Assembly: GCA_934590165.1 (NCBI GenBank)
Contig: CAKTOO010000020.1
Coordinates: 1-53,367 of the forward strand
Source of the DNA: an uncultured Dysosmobacter sp.
GTDB taxonomy: Bacteria; Bacillota; Clostridia; Oscillospirales; Oscillospiraceae
DNA length: 53,367 bases
Direction of reading: 5' to 3'
Shown here: one piece after another, positions 23,701 through 31,432 of the stretch
How the letters are laid out: every line of letters starts with the position of its first letter
Numbering within the stretch: the first letter of the stretch is position 1
Translations under genes and position numbers: made by a program
Notes under the pieces: model-generated
What the model saw: only the letters and a program-made list of their open reading frames with translations
What the model was told of the DNA's origin: nothing
Database searches by the model: none

Positions 23701-24265
23701 GGTCCACCTCCGCCTGCTCCGGGATGCCGTGGTCCTGGAGCTCCAGATAAAAGTGGTCCGGTCCGAAAATGTCCGCCATGTCCAGGGCGTATTGCTTGGC
23801 GTTTTCGTATTCTCCGTTCCGCAGCATCCGGGGGATCTCTCCGGCAAGGCAGGCCGACAAGGCAATGAGGCCCTGGCTGTGCTCCTTCAGCAGCGCCAGG
23901 TCGATGCGGGGCTTGATGTAAAAGCCCTCCGTCCAGGCCATGGACACCATGTAGGAGAGATTTCGGTAGCCCTCCTCATTCTCACACAGCAGCACCAGAT
24001 GGCGGCTCTCGGCGTCGAATTCGTGGACCTTGTCGAACCGGGAGCGGCCCTTGGGCGTCACATACACCTCGCAGCCGATGATGGGCTTGATTCCCTCCGC
24101 CTTGCAGGCCCGGTAAAAGTCGATGACGCCGTACATAACGCCGTGGTCCGTGATGGCGCAGGCGGTCTGGCCCATGTCCTTCACGACCTTGGGCAGGTCC
24201 CGGATGCGGCAGGCGCCGTCCAGCAGGCTGTACTCCGTATGGACATGTAAATGGACAAAGGACAT
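20792..24265 (-). CDS. dnaE: DNA polymerase III subunit alpha (DnaE type)
   Basis: 1157 residues. C-family replicative polymerase. The PHP domain opens the protein (HLHVHTEYSLLDG), with metal-ligand histidines and acids through about residue 270; the catalytic Asp residues of the palm lie in PDIDMDFGD (396-404); the tandem helix-hairpin-helix region and an OB-fold domain (GRLSVRDEKAPQV area) are at the C-terminal end. The OB-fold and length mark the DnaE type rather than PolC, whose exonuclease domain is absent. Start ATG 24263-24265 with AGGAATAG upstream. Last gene of the long minus-strand run starting at hprK. Confidence 0.97.
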   Translation of the reverse strand: MSFVHLHVHTEYSLLDGACRIRDLPKVVKDMGQTACAITDHGVMYGVIDFYRACKAEGIKPIIGCEVYVTPKGRSRFDKVHEFDAESRHLVLLCENEEGYRNLSYMVSMAWTEGFYIKPRIDLALLKEHSQGLIALSACLAGEIPRMLRNGEYENAKQYALDMADIFGPDHFYLELQDHGIPEQAEVDRGLLRIHQETGIPMVCTNDAHYLRKEDAEAHDVLLCIQTGKTLDDENRMRYEPRNFYLRSEDEMTALFSGYEGAIENTAKIAEMCNLEFTFGKYHLPEFQLPPGYDSFSYLKKLCDEGYRERYGENDQHRGQLEYEQNMIERMGFTDYFLIVSDFVRYAKSVGIPVGPGRGSAAGSMVSYCLHITDIDPMKYSLYFERFLNPERVSMPDIDMDFGDTRRGEVVDYVRRKYGDDHVAQIVTFGTMAARGVIRDVGRVMNMPYADVDQIAKQVPNTLHITLDDALRLSKPLAELYDRDEQVKKLIDTAKALEGMPRHASTHAAGVVITKRPVYEYVPLAKNDESVVCQYVMTTLEELGLLKMDFLGLRNLTVLDDAVKLVRTERPDFRLEDIPEDDKDTFDMISAGKTSGVFQIESSGMTGVCVGLKPKSIEDITAVIALYRPGPMDSIPRFIACSQDPKKVTYKHPALKPILSVTYGCIVYQEQVIQIFQQLGGYSLGQADMVRRAISKKKAAQIQKEKDAFIHGDKERGITGCVANGIPEETAQAIYQEIYDFANYAFNKAHAVSYAVVAYQTAYFKCHFTKEYMAALLTSVLDNSDKVSGYINECKDCGIQLLPPDINRSSDCFTVEEGGIRFGLVAIKNIGRGFIQAVMRERESAPFTSLTDFCQRMNGSDMNKRAVENLIRSGAFDSLGARRSQLIQVYEKVMDSVADQQRKNLEGQMDFFSMAAGVSGGTAPVKEIPLPDIPEFTPQELMNMEKETTGLYLSGHPMDQYRDQVRKLRAPTIGSILEDFAQEGGPERFADGQRITICGVVTSSKTKTTKNNSLMAYVTVEDDTASMELLCFSRVLDTCGAYLRENQAVVVKGRLSVRDEKAPQVMCDSVYPLSGADSVPAEERPREKHQVLYLKFPSLDHPAIRHMKLVFSMFPGTTPVKMVMADTRKVFATQVLLHEALLQEAKETLGEENVVVK

Positions 24266-24268
24266 GAG

Positions 24269-24805
24269 CTATTCCTCTACTTCCTCAAATTTCTCCCGTA
24301 AAAAGCACAGAATGCTTTCGGCCCCTTCATAAGTATCAATATCTCTGCATGCGTGGATGAGATGTCGTAGATACAGCGCCGCCGCGACAGCCGCCACCAC
24401 CATCGTTTCCACATTGCGGGGCGATAAAAACCATAAGCTGTATACGATCACGAGCGCAAAGACGGCAAACAGCAGCTTTCCCGCCGGGTGGATGCGGAAC
24501 CGCCCGGACAGGACGCTGCCCCCCTGTCCGTCGGAGCGAACCTTGCCGCAAAAGGGATTGTTCCACTGCCAGTCCATGCGCCGCCCCTTGGTCCAGCCCA
24601 CACCGTGGCCCCTCGGGATCCAGCCGTCTTCCGCAGTATAGCGGCGAACGGTGGTTCTGGTCACCGTGAAACGCCTGCCCCTCCACCTGGTCTTGACGCA
24701 GACCTCCAGCTTTGCCGTCCGGTCTTGGAAGCGGACCGCCCCCGGCAATACGCGGGGGAGCTGCTCCGGCGGCAGGGGACTGTGAAATTGGTAGCTTCGG
24801 GACAT
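24269..24805 (-). CDS. Hypothetical membrane protein, module member A
   Basis: 178 residues, family not recognised. An N-terminal basic, beta-rich domain (YQFHSPLPPEQLPRVL start; RWRGRRFTVTRTTVRR; NPFCGKVRSDGQGGSVLSGR) is followed by two membrane helices (about 109-126 and 132-147) and a C-terminal cytosolic helix rich in Glu. The opening (SxLxPEQ) and the PFxGxV...GG...G pattern recur in the protein at 25139-25642, so the two are likely diverged paralogues. Start ATG behind AGGAG. Its stop lies 3 bp ahead of the dnaE start, so it is probably co-transcribed with dnaE. Confidence 0.75.
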   Translation of the reverse strand: MSRSYQFHSPLPPEQLPRVLPGAVRFQDRTAKLEVCVKTRWRGRRFTVTRTTVRRYTAEDGWIPRGHGVGWTKGRRMDWQWNNPFCGKVRSDGQGGSVLSGRFRIHPAGKLLFAVFALVIVYSLWFLSPRNVETMVVAAVAAALYLRHLIHACRDIDTYEGAESILCFLREKFEEVEE

Positions 24806-24836
24806 CCGGATCGTTCTCCTCTTTTCGTGAACACTC

Positions 24837-25142
24837 TCAAAAGCGGCAAGGTTTTTCCAGCTTTTCGCCGCAGTTCGGGCAGGAATGCGGAATAGGCGAC
24901 ATCATGCGAAAGGGTTTTTGCAGCGGTGCTCCGCATTTGGAACAGACACACCCATTCACCAGCACATGGTTCCCGCAGAGGCACAGACAGAGGAGCCAGC
25001 CGCAGCAAAGAATACCAAGTACGCCAGGGTCTCCAAATCCCATCCAGCGGACCAAAGCACCTATGGGAAGCGCGACAAAGCCGGCGCATACAAGGCCGCA
25101 GCCCAGGTGGCGAGCCCGGAAACAATCCATTTCCCGCTTCAT
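24837..25142 (-). CDS. Small zinc-ribbon membrane protein, module member B
   Basis: 101 residues. Two hydrophobic segments (about 12-32 and 38-62, the latter rich in Cys) and a C-terminal zinc ribbon CSKCG ... CPNCG. The same layout is found at 8309-8617. Start ATG 25140-25142 overlaps the stop of the upstream gene as ATGA and has AAAGGAG 8 nt ahead, so the two are translationally coupled. A longer frame upstream is only the other reading frame of that gene. Family and function unknown. Confidence 0.75.
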   Translation of the reverse strand: MKREMDCFRARHLGCGLVCAGFVALPIGALVRWMGFGDPGVLGILCCGWLLCLCLCGNHVLVNGCVCSKCGAPLQKPFRMMSPIPHSCPNCGEKLEKPCRF

Positions 25143-25642
25143 TTCAGATTCTCCTTTCCCCGGGCTGCCGATTCCCGCAGGAGATTTTCCTCGATAAAGG
25201 CGATGGTCTCCCGCTGCTGGCGGCGGTTGAGCGCCGGGGCCAGCTTTGTCAGTAAAAACCAGCACAGGCCGCCCCATAGAAGCACGCAGAAACTCAGCGT
25301 CGCAAGTGCATAGGCGCTCAATCCGGTAAAGGCCAATCCCACTGCAAAAGCCACCGCCATCATTCCCAACAGAAGATTCCGCATGGCCTTGGTCGGGCAG
25401 AAGCCGCCGCAGATGCGGCAGCCTCCCTCCGCCGCCGTCACCGTGCCCACAAAGGGCAGCAGCGGCTTCACCTGCCACATACCGCCGGTTTTCACCAGAT
25501 AAAACCCGCCGTCCGGCAGCAGCCGGGTTAAGACTTGGTTCTCCTCATACGCCCAGCCGGATCTCATGGGACGGGCACGGACCTGCAGCCGGGCACAGAC
25601 CTGCTCCGGGGAGAGCCGGCTGTCAAACATATAGTGCTTCAT
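25139..25642 (-). CDS. Hypothetical membrane protein, module member C
   Basis: 167 residues, family not recognised. N-terminal soluble domain (MKHYMFDSRLSPEQVCARL; GGFYLVKTGGMWQVKPLLPF; VGTVTAAEGGCRICGGF) then two membrane helices (about 90-110 and 113-130) and a charged C-terminal helix (QQRETIAFIEENLLRESA). The domain plan and the SxLxPEQ / PFxGxV...GG...G pattern match the protein at 24269-24805. First gene of the C-B-A trio; overlaps member B by 4 bp (ATGA). No ribosome site better than GGGGGAAC. Confidence 0.75.
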   Translation of the reverse strand: MKHYMFDSRLSPEQVCARLQVRARPMRSGWAYEENQVLTRLLPDGGFYLVKTGGMWQVKPLLPFVGTVTAAEGGCRICGGFCPTKAMRNLLLGMMAVAFAVGLAFTGLSAYALATLSFCVLLWGGLCWFLLTKLAPALNRRQQRETIAFIEENLLRESAARGKENLK

Positions 25643-25670
25643 AGACTGCCGTTCCCCCCTTCAAAGGCGG

Positions 25671-26123
25671 TCAGCTCCGCTCCGCCAGCATTTCCTCCAC
25701 CACTTCCACAGCGGTGACGATGAGGATATCACAGTGCTTGTCCACACCCAGGCGGACAGCGGCGGGCGTTTTTTCCTCCGTGGGCTCGATGCGGGCCCGC
25801 AGCAGGTCGCCGCAGCGGCTCAGGCCGTCGAACCGGGCCTGAAAGCGCCGCAAAAACTCCTTGGCCTGAGCGTAGACCCGACGCTTTCCCTCGGCATCAG
25901 CGCCGTCGGTGAAGGGAAACAGCAGTCCCAGGGTGATGACCGCGCCGTTGGCGGCGCCGCATAGCTCCTGGTGGGTGGCGCCTACGCCGCCGCCCAGGCC
26001 GCCGGTCACGGCAAAGCCTGTGGCAGCCTCCAGCTTCGTCAGGTCCTCAAAGGCCATCAGCACGCTCTGGGCGCAGTTGTAGCCGCTGTGGTGATATTGT
26101 AATGCCAGTTCGCAACGATCCAT
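25671..26123 (-). CDS. C_GCAxxG_C_C family protein (copy 1)
   Basis: 150 residues. Shows the family pattern of spaced cysteines and glycines: NCAQSVL near 18, GLGGGVG near 43, CGAANGAVITLG near 55, a Cys near 103 (SRCGD) and a late Cys (KHCDIL). Such proteins are thought to bind metal or a redox cofactor; some are linked to thiol redox or split-Soret cytochromes; the role here is unknown. No signal peptide. Start ATG behind AAGGAG. The next gene upstream (26150) is a clear paralogue of the same length. Confidence 0.85.
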   Translation of the reverse strand: MDRCELALQYHHSGYNCAQSVLMAFEDLTKLEAATGFAVTGGLGGGVGATHQELCGAANGAVITLGLLFPFTDGADAEGKRRVYAQAKEFLRRFQARFDGLSRCGDLLRARIEPTEEKTPAAVRLGVDKHCDILIVTAVEVVEEMLAERS

Positions 26124-26149
26124 CGTTCATTCTCCTTCTCTGATGTCAT

Positions 26150-26602
26150 TCAGTCCATAAGTCTTAATTCTTTCAAATATGCCTCCAGCAGCATCACGGT
26201 TTCCGCAATGAACGCGGCGCAGATCCGCCGGCTGCCCAGCTGTTCCGCCAGCTGCCGGTCCTCCGGCTTTGGCTCCAGATCCAGCAGGCCGCCGCAGCGG
26301 GTGCAACCGAACCGCTCCGCAAAGCGGCGCCGGAACTCCGCCGCCGCCTCATAGACCCGGCGCTTGGCATCCAGGTCATCCGCCTGGGTATGGGGCACCA
26401 GCAAGCCCAGCACCAATACCGCACCGCTGAGAGCACCGCACGCCTCCTCCTTGCTCCCGCCAAAACCGCCGCCCAGGCCGCCGGCAACGGCTTTTGCCGT
26501 CTCCTCCGTCAGCCCCGTCAGGTCCCCAAAGGACAGCAGCACACACTGCGCGCAATTGAAGCTCCTTTTCCGGTAAGCCTCCGCCATCTCCCAACGCGTC
26601 AT
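26150..26602 (-). CDS. C_GCAxxG_C_C family protein (copy 2)
   Basis: 150 residues. Same pattern as its neighbour: NCAQCVLLSFGDLTGL near 16, GGLGGGFGGSKEEACGALSG near 41-60, GCTRCGG near 98 and a late Cys (RRICAAF). It carries an extra Cys next to the first motif (CAQC) and a CxxC (CTRC), which copy 1 lacks, so the two may bind different metal centres. Start ATG behind AAGGAG. Lies 26 bp from copy 1 and 53 bp from whiA. Confidence 0.85.
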   Translation of the reverse strand: MTRWEMAEAYRKRSFNCAQCVLLSFGDLTGLTEETAKAVAGGLGGGFGGSKEEACGALSGAVLVLGLLVPHTQADDLDAKRRVYEAAAEFRRRFAERFGCTRCGGLLDLEPKPEDRQLAEQLGSRRICAAFIAETVMLLEAYLKELRLMD

Positions 26603-26654
26603 GGTCTCAGCTCCTTGTTTCTCCTCATTTCAATCATTTGCAAGTCAATTTCCT

Positions 26655-27554
26655 TTATAGGGCTTTTGCCAGCTCCACCAGCTTCCGCAGCCGGTGGTTC
26701 AAGCAGGATTTCGTCACCGGCGGGTCGAATTCCTCCGCCAGCTCGGAAAGGGTCAGCTCCGGGCTGGCCACCCGCAATGCCGCCGTCTGCCGGAGCTTTT
26801 CCGGCTGCTTTTCCAAAAGGCCCGCCGCATCCAGCTTCCGGATGGCCTCCATCTGCTCTTGGGCGGCGCCAACGGCCTTGTCCACATTGGCGCTGTCGCA
26901 GTTGAGACGGCGGTTCACGCTGTTGCGCAGGTCCTTTTCCATTTTGGCGGTCATAACGTTCATGGACGCCACCGGCGCGCCAATGAGGGTCAAAAAGTCC
27001 TCGATCTGGTCGCTTTGCTTGAAGTAGGTCACGAAGCTTCCATTTCGGGTGACGCTTTTGGGAGGATAGCCGCTCTCCCGCAGCAGGACCTCCAGTTCCC
27101 GGCTCACCTGACCGTGGGAGGTGGTCAGCTCCAGGTGGTAGCGCTTCAGGGGGTCCGTGATACTGCCGCCGGCGAAGAACACGCCCCGCAAAAAGGCTGC
27201 CCGGCAGCAGTCCTCCTCCAGCATGGCGAAATTGATGTGTAGCACCAGGTTCTGCCTGGGGTCAAAGCCTAGGGTGTTGGTGATGTGGTCCAGCTTTTTT
27301 CGCTCCGTGATCTGGAACACCAGCTTTCCCTCCGCTCCCGGCTCCGGCTGGCGGTCAAACCGCAGGCCGAAGGCCCGGTGGAACAGGCGGGGCAGCCGGG
27401 CGGCAAAGTTGGGATTTTCCGTCACCACCCGGACTTCCGCCGACTGGAAGGTGTTGCAGTAGAGCAGGATGCCGTATGCCTCCGCCCGGGCGCAGCACAG
27501 CCGCTGCACCGGCAGGCGGCACAGTTCATTTTTCGTGTCAAAGGAAAAGGACAT
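26655..27554 (-). CDS. whiA: DNA-binding protein WhiA
   Basis: 299 residues. N-terminal LAGLIDADG-like domains (SFSFDTKNELCRLP opening; AFLRGVFFAGGSITDP motif) and a C-terminal helix-turn-helix (LTLSELAEEFDPPVTKSCLNHRL). WhiA is a conserved regulator of division and chromosome segregation in Gram-positive bacteria and controls sporulation septation in actinomycetes. Start ATG behind AAAGGAA. It follows yvcK by 35 bp in the standard rapZ-yvcK-whiA order. Confidence 0.96.
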   Translation of the reverse strand: MSFSFDTKNELCRLPVQRLCCARAEAYGILLYCNTFQSAEVRVVTENPNFAARLPRLFHRAFGLRFDRQPEPGAEGKLVFQITERKKLDHITNTLGFDPRQNLVLHINFAMLEEDCCRAAFLRGVFFAGGSITDPLKRYHLELTTSHGQVSRELEVLLRESGYPPKSVTRNGSFVTYFKQSDQIEDFLTLIGAPVASMNVMTAKMEKDLRNSVNRRLNCDSANVDKAVGAAQEQMEAIRKLDAAGLLEKQPEKLRQTAALRVASPELTLSELAEEFDPPVTKSCLNHRLRKLVELAKAL

Positions 27555-27589
27555 GAGAGGTTCCTTTCTTTTGGGATTCCAAGGCCCCG

Positions 27590-28651
27590 TTACCGCCGCT
27601 CCACCTGGTAGGTGTCATCCCGGTAATCAAAGCTGTCGCCGGCAATGCGGACGCTGCGCTCCGCGTGGAGCAGGATGAGCTCCCGGGCCAGGTGGCCGGG
27701 ATGGTGGCGGACGAATCCGTTTTTCACCGTGGCCACCGGCCGGTCGATGACCTCCACGCCCAATGCGGCGCAGGCCTCCCGGTCACACCGCAGCAGCTCG
27801 GCCCCCTCCTCGGCGTACCGGGCGGCCACTCCCTTGGGGATGGGAGAGGAGTTGGTGAGGCACAGGTCGAACAGTTCCGGTGCCGAGTGCTCGAAAATGG
27901 CCTGGATGTGATCGGAGACCGTATAGCCCTCCGTCTCTCCCTCCTGGGTCATGACATTGCATACGTAAACTTTCAAGGCACCGGAAGATTGAATGGCCTC
28001 CACGATGCCGTCCACCAGCAGGTTGGGAATGATGCTGGTGTACAGGCTGCCGGGGCCCAGAACGATCATATCCGCCTCCCGGATGGCCTCCAGAGCCGCC
28101 GGCAGGGCCTTTGGATGCTCCGGCAACAGTCGCACCTGGCGGATGCGGCAGTCCTCTTTTTTCTTGCAGTAGAAGATCTTCGACTCACCGATGACGCTGG
28201 CGCCGTTTTCAAACTCCGCCTCCAGCCGCACATCGGCGGTGGTCACCGGCAGCACCCGTCCTGTCAGGGCCAGGACCTCTCCCATGCGGCTCACCGCCAC
28301 GTCAAAGGAGGGAGAGATGCCGTTCATGGCCGCCAGGAACAGATTGCCGAAGCTCTGGCCCGCGAGGGACCCCTCCGTAAAACGGTAGTGAAGCAGCTCG
28401 CTCATCAGCGGCTCCGTGTTGGCCAAGGCTTCCATGCAGTTGCGGATGTCCCCCGGCGGGGGCATACCCAGGTCCTGGCGCAGCATTCCGGAGCCGCCGC
28501 CGTCATCCGCTACGGTCACCACGGCGGAGAGGTTCTCCGTGTAGTGCTTCAAACCCCGCAGCATGGTGGACAGGCCATGGCCGCCGCCGATGGCCACGAT
28601 CCTGGGGCCGTGCTCCTTGGGGAGGCGGTAAGAGGCACGTTTCGTATCCAT
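27590..28651 (-). CDS. yvcK: YvcK family protein (gluconeogenesis factor)
   Basis: 353 residues from ATG 28649-28651. 2-phospho-L-lactate-transferase (CofD) fold with the Gly-rich IVAIGGGHGLSTML start and TVADDGGGSGMLR. In B. subtilis YvcK is needed on gluconeogenic substrates and for cell shape, and binds UDP-sugars. A GTG two codons earlier is only 1 nt from GGAGG, so the ATG is preferred (7 nt). It lies 12 bp behind rapZ. Confidence 0.95.
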   Translation of the reverse strand: MDTKRASYRLPKEHGPRIVAIGGGHGLSTMLRGLKHYTENLSAVVTVADDGGGSGMLRQDLGMPPPGDIRNCMEALANTEPLMSELLHYRFTEGSLAGQSFGNLFLAAMNGISPSFDVAVSRMGEVLALTGRVLPVTTADVRLEAEFENGASVIGESKIFYCKKKEDCRIRQVRLLPEHPKALPAALEAIREADMIVLGPGSLYTSIIPNLLVDGIVEAIQSSGALKVYVCNVMTQEGETEGYTVSDHIQAIFEHSAPELFDLCLTNSSPIPKGVAARYAEEGAELLRCDREACAALGVEVIDRPVATVKNGFVRHHPGHLARELILLHAERSVRIAGDSFDYRDDTYQVERR

Positions 28652-28663
28652 CAGCACACCTCC

Positions 28664-29527
28664 TCAGCCGCCACGGCTGATGTCCCGATGGTTTTCCGCC
28701 GTCTGGTACCCAAGGCCCCGGATGTACTCCGCCAGAGCGTGGGTCACCGCCACGGAGCGGTGGTGGCCGCCAGTGCAGCCCACGCCGATGAACAGGCTGG
28801 TCTTGCCCTCCTCGGCGTACAGAGGCAGCGTGAAAGACAGCAGGTCCTCCAGCTTTTTCATGAAGCTGCCTGTCTGCGGAAAACTGAACACATAGTCCGC
28901 CACCGGCGCATCCAGCCCCGTCTGGTGGCGCAGCTCATCGATGTAAAAGGGGTTGGGCATGAAGCGCACATCCAGCACCAGGTCCGCTTCCATAGGCAGG
29001 CCGTATTTAAAGCCAAAGGATGTGACACTGACCACCAGGCCGCTCTTTTCATCCTTGCCGTCAAACAGCCGCAAAAGCTCTGCCCGCAGCTGGGCGGTGG
29101 AGGTACGGGAGGTGTCGATGATAAAGTCCGCCCGGGCACGGACCGGCTCCATCATGGTCCGCTCCTTTTCCACTGCCTCCGCCAGGGATGTGGTGTCTCC
29201 GCTGAGGGGATGGCGGCGGCGGGTCTCCTTGTACCGCTTGATGATGGTCTCCGGCGACGCCTCCAAAAACAGCATCCGGCAGGCACCGTCCATGGTTTTC
29301 AGCTGGTCCAGCACGGTGAACAGCTCCGTAAAGGAGCTGGCTGTCCGCACATCGTATACCAGAGCCACCCGGTCATAGCGGCCGTTGCCGCCGGCGCAGA
29401 ACTCCGCGAATTTCAAAATCATGGCGGCAGGCATATTGTCCACAATATAAAAGCCCATGTCCTCCAGGAAAGAGGCCGCCTTGCTCTTTCCCGCGCCGGA
29501 CAGGCCGGAGATGATGAGAATTTCCAT
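28664..29527 (-). CDS. rapZ: RNase adapter / nucleotide-binding protein RapZ (YvcJ)
   Basis: 287 residues. P-loop GLSGAGKS (8-15) in the N-terminal kinase-like domain and the C-terminal domain with IGVGCTGGHHRSVA, the RapZ signature. In E. coli RapZ directs RNase E to small RNAs controlling GlmS; in Firmicutes YvcJ is a nucleotide-binding protein linked to competence and its partner is unknown. Start ATG behind GGAGG. Lies 12 bp behind murB. Confidence 0.96.
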   Translation of the reverse strand: MEILIISGLSGAGKSKAASFLEDMGFYIVDNMPAAMILKFAEFCAGGNGRYDRVALVYDVRTASSFTELFTVLDQLKTMDGACRMLFLEASPETIIKRYKETRRRHPLSGDTTSLAEAVEKERTMMEPVRARADFIIDTSRTSTAQLRAELLRLFDGKDEKSGLVVSVTSFGFKYGLPMEADLVLDVRFMPNPFYIDELRHQTGLDAPVADYVFSFPQTGSFMKKLEDLLSFTLPLYAEEGKTSLFIGVGCTGGHHRSVAVTHALAEYIRGLGYQTAENHRDISRGG

Positions 29528-29539
29528 ACATGCCTCCTG

Positions 29540-30454
29540 TCACCGGATGATGCGGACCTCCGGCTCCAGCCGGACGCCTTGCTCCTCCCACACTCGCTGC
29601 TGGACCTGGCGGATGAGCTCCAGCACATCCCCGCAGGTGGCGCCGCCGGTGTTGATGAGGAAGCCGGCGTGCTTCTCACTGACCTGGGCGCCGCCCACCG
29701 TCAGGCCCTTCAGACCACACTGCTCGATGAGGGTGCCGGCAAAATATCCGGTGGGCCGCTTGAAGGTGCTGCCGGCGGAGGGCCACTCCAACGGCTGGCT
29801 GGCCTTCCGCCGCTCCATGAGCTGGCGCATCTGGGCCCGAATGGCCTCCGGGTCGCCGGGCTGCAGGCGCACCACGGCGCCCAGCACCACCGCCTCCGGG
29901 TGGTCTGTGAACAGGCTGTGGCGGTAGCCAAGGTCCAGCTCCGCCAAAGGAATGGTGCGGACGCCGTCCGGAAACAGAGCCGTGACGGATTCCAACACCT
30001 GGCTCATCTCTCCGCCATAGGCCCCGGCGTTCATGCACACGGCGCCGCCCAGGGTACCGGGAATGCCGTGGGCAAATTCCAGCCCCGCAAGGCCCTGCTT
30101 GCAGGCAAAGTCCGCCAGCCGCGCCAGGGACACGCCGGCGGCGGCGCTGATGCGGCCGTCCCCCCGCGCCTCCATGGCGTGCATGGCGGCGGAGGTGTCG
30201 ATGACCAAGGCATCCAGCTCCCCGTCCGGCGCCAAGAGGTTCGTGCCGTTGCCGATGACCAGGGTCCGAATGCCCTGCTCCTGGGCAAAGCCCATGAGCA
30301 ATACCAGCTGCTCTCCCGCCGCCGGGCAGGCCATGCGCTTTGCCGGCCCTCCGATGCGGAAGGAGGTATGGCGGCTCATGGGCTCGTCACGAAGCATATG
30401 CAGGTCCGGCAGGTATTCCGCCGTCCATTGATCCAATTGTGTCGTCCAATCCAT
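29540..30454 (-). CDS. murB: UDP-N-acetylenolpyruvoylglucosamine reductase
   Basis: 304 residues. FAD enzyme for the second committed step of peptidoglycan precursor synthesis (NADPH-dependent reduction to UDP-MurNAc). Visible: HTSFRIGGPA near 29-38, the FAD-loop GIPGTLGGAV (130-139), the proton-donor serine Ser229 (PSAGSTF) and the final LEPEVRIIR with the catalytic Glu. It is a type II form. Start ATG behind GGGAGG. It lies between glcK and rapZ. Confidence 0.96.
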   Translation of the reverse strand: MDWTTQLDQWTAEYLPDLHMLRDEPMSRHTSFRIGGPAKRMACPAAGEQLVLLMGFAQEQGIRTLVIGNGTNLLAPDGELDALVIDTSAAMHAMEARGDGRISAAAGVSLARLADFACKQGLAGLEFAHGIPGTLGGAVCMNAGAYGGEMSQVLESVTALFPDGVRTIPLAELDLGYRHSLFTDHPEAVVLGAVVRLQPGDPEAIRAQMRQLMERRKASQPLEWPSAGSTFKRPTGYFAGTLIEQCGLKGLTVGGAQVSEKHAGFLINTGGATCGDVLELIRQVQQRVWEEQGVRLEPEVRIIR

Positions 30455-30471
30455 GAAAGGACCTCCCTATT

Positions 30472-31416
30472 TCAGATGGCGCGGCCCAACAGCGCCGCGC
30501 CGATGATACCGGCGTCGTTGCCCAGTTCCGCCCGCACGATACGGGGAACTTGGTCCGTGTGTCGGGCATAGCATTCCCGTGCCACGATGTCCCGCACCGG
30601 CTTCAGCAGCAGCTGCTCCGGTGCCGCGGCCACACCGCCGCCCAGAGCCACCGCCTCGGGATGCAGGATATTCACCAGATCCGTCAGACCCGTGGCAAGG
30701 TACCGGGCATATTCCCCGCACAGGGCCAGGGCCGTTTCGTCGCCCATCTGGGCAGCCTGGAAGGCGGTCCTGCCCTCCACACCGCCGTTTTCCGCGGCAA
30801 CCGTGTGAAGCGCGCTCTCGGGATGGGCGGCCATGGCCTCCTTCGTCAGGCGGATGAGGCCGGTGGCGGAGGCGTAAGCCTCCCAGCAGCCTCTGCGGCC
30901 ACAATTGCAGGGAGCACCGCCAGAGACGATGACGATATGGCCCACCTCACCGCCGGCACCCATGCCGGTGTGCAGCTTTCCGTTGAGGATAAGGCCGCCG
31001 CCGATGCCGGTGCCCAACGTGACCACGACAAAGTTTTTCGTGCCCCGTCCGGCGCCGCAGCTCCACTCGCCCACGGCGGCACAGTCCGCGTCGTTGCCCA
31101 GCAGCAGCGGCAGGTCCAGATACCGGCGGAACAGCTTTTCCATAGGCACATGGGACATAGGGATATTGGCGGTGTACAGAATTTCTCCGCCGGACACGGC
31201 GCCGGGGATGCCGATACCCACGTATTCGATGTCCTCCAGCGCGGCGCCGCCCTTGCGCATCACGGCCTCCGCCAGGCCCGACAAGGTCCGGGCAAACCCC
31301 TCCGCCCCCGGGAATTCGCCCAGTGGCGTTTTCTCCGTGGCCAGGATCTCGCCCTTTTCATTGACCAAGCCGGCCTTCAGATTGGTTCCGCCTACGTCGA
31401 TTCCAATATACAGCAT
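30472..31416 (-). CDS. glcK: ROK family glucokinase
   Basis: 314 residues. Phosphorylates glucose with ATP in the cytoplasm. The phosphate-binding DVGGTNLKAG motif opens the protein, ATP-site TLGTGIGGG and the zinc cluster CNCGRRGC are present, and the ROK signature region (GGEVGHIV ... CNCGRRGCWEAYAS) is complete. Its place between hprK and murB, with carbon-control genes, favours glucokinase over other ROK sugar kinases. Start ATG behind GGAGAAAA. Confidence 0.9.
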   Translation of the reverse strand: MLYIGIDVGGTNLKAGLVNEKGEILATEKTPLGEFPGAEGFARTLSGLAEAVMRKGGAALEDIEYVGIGIPGAVSGGEILYTANIPMSHVPMEKLFRRYLDLPLLLGNDADCAAVGEWSCGAGRGTKNFVVVTLGTGIGGGLILNGKLHTGMGAGGEVGHIVIVSGGAPCNCGRRGCWEAYASATGLIRLTKEAMAAHPESALHTVAAENGGVEGRTAFQAAQMGDETALALCGEYARYLATGLTDLVNILHPEAVALGGGVAAAPEQLLLKPVRDIVARECYARHTDQVPRIVRAELGNDAGIIGAALLGRAI

Positions 31417-31432
31417 ATGTCTTTTCTCCTCT

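Noticed and set aside
22310..24250. Long frame antisense to dnaE, and similar ones over rapZ-murB (27665-30571) and potD (42905-44617)
   Set aside because: Each lies wholly opposite a well-supported gene and has His/Gly/Leu-rich composition typical of antisense translation.
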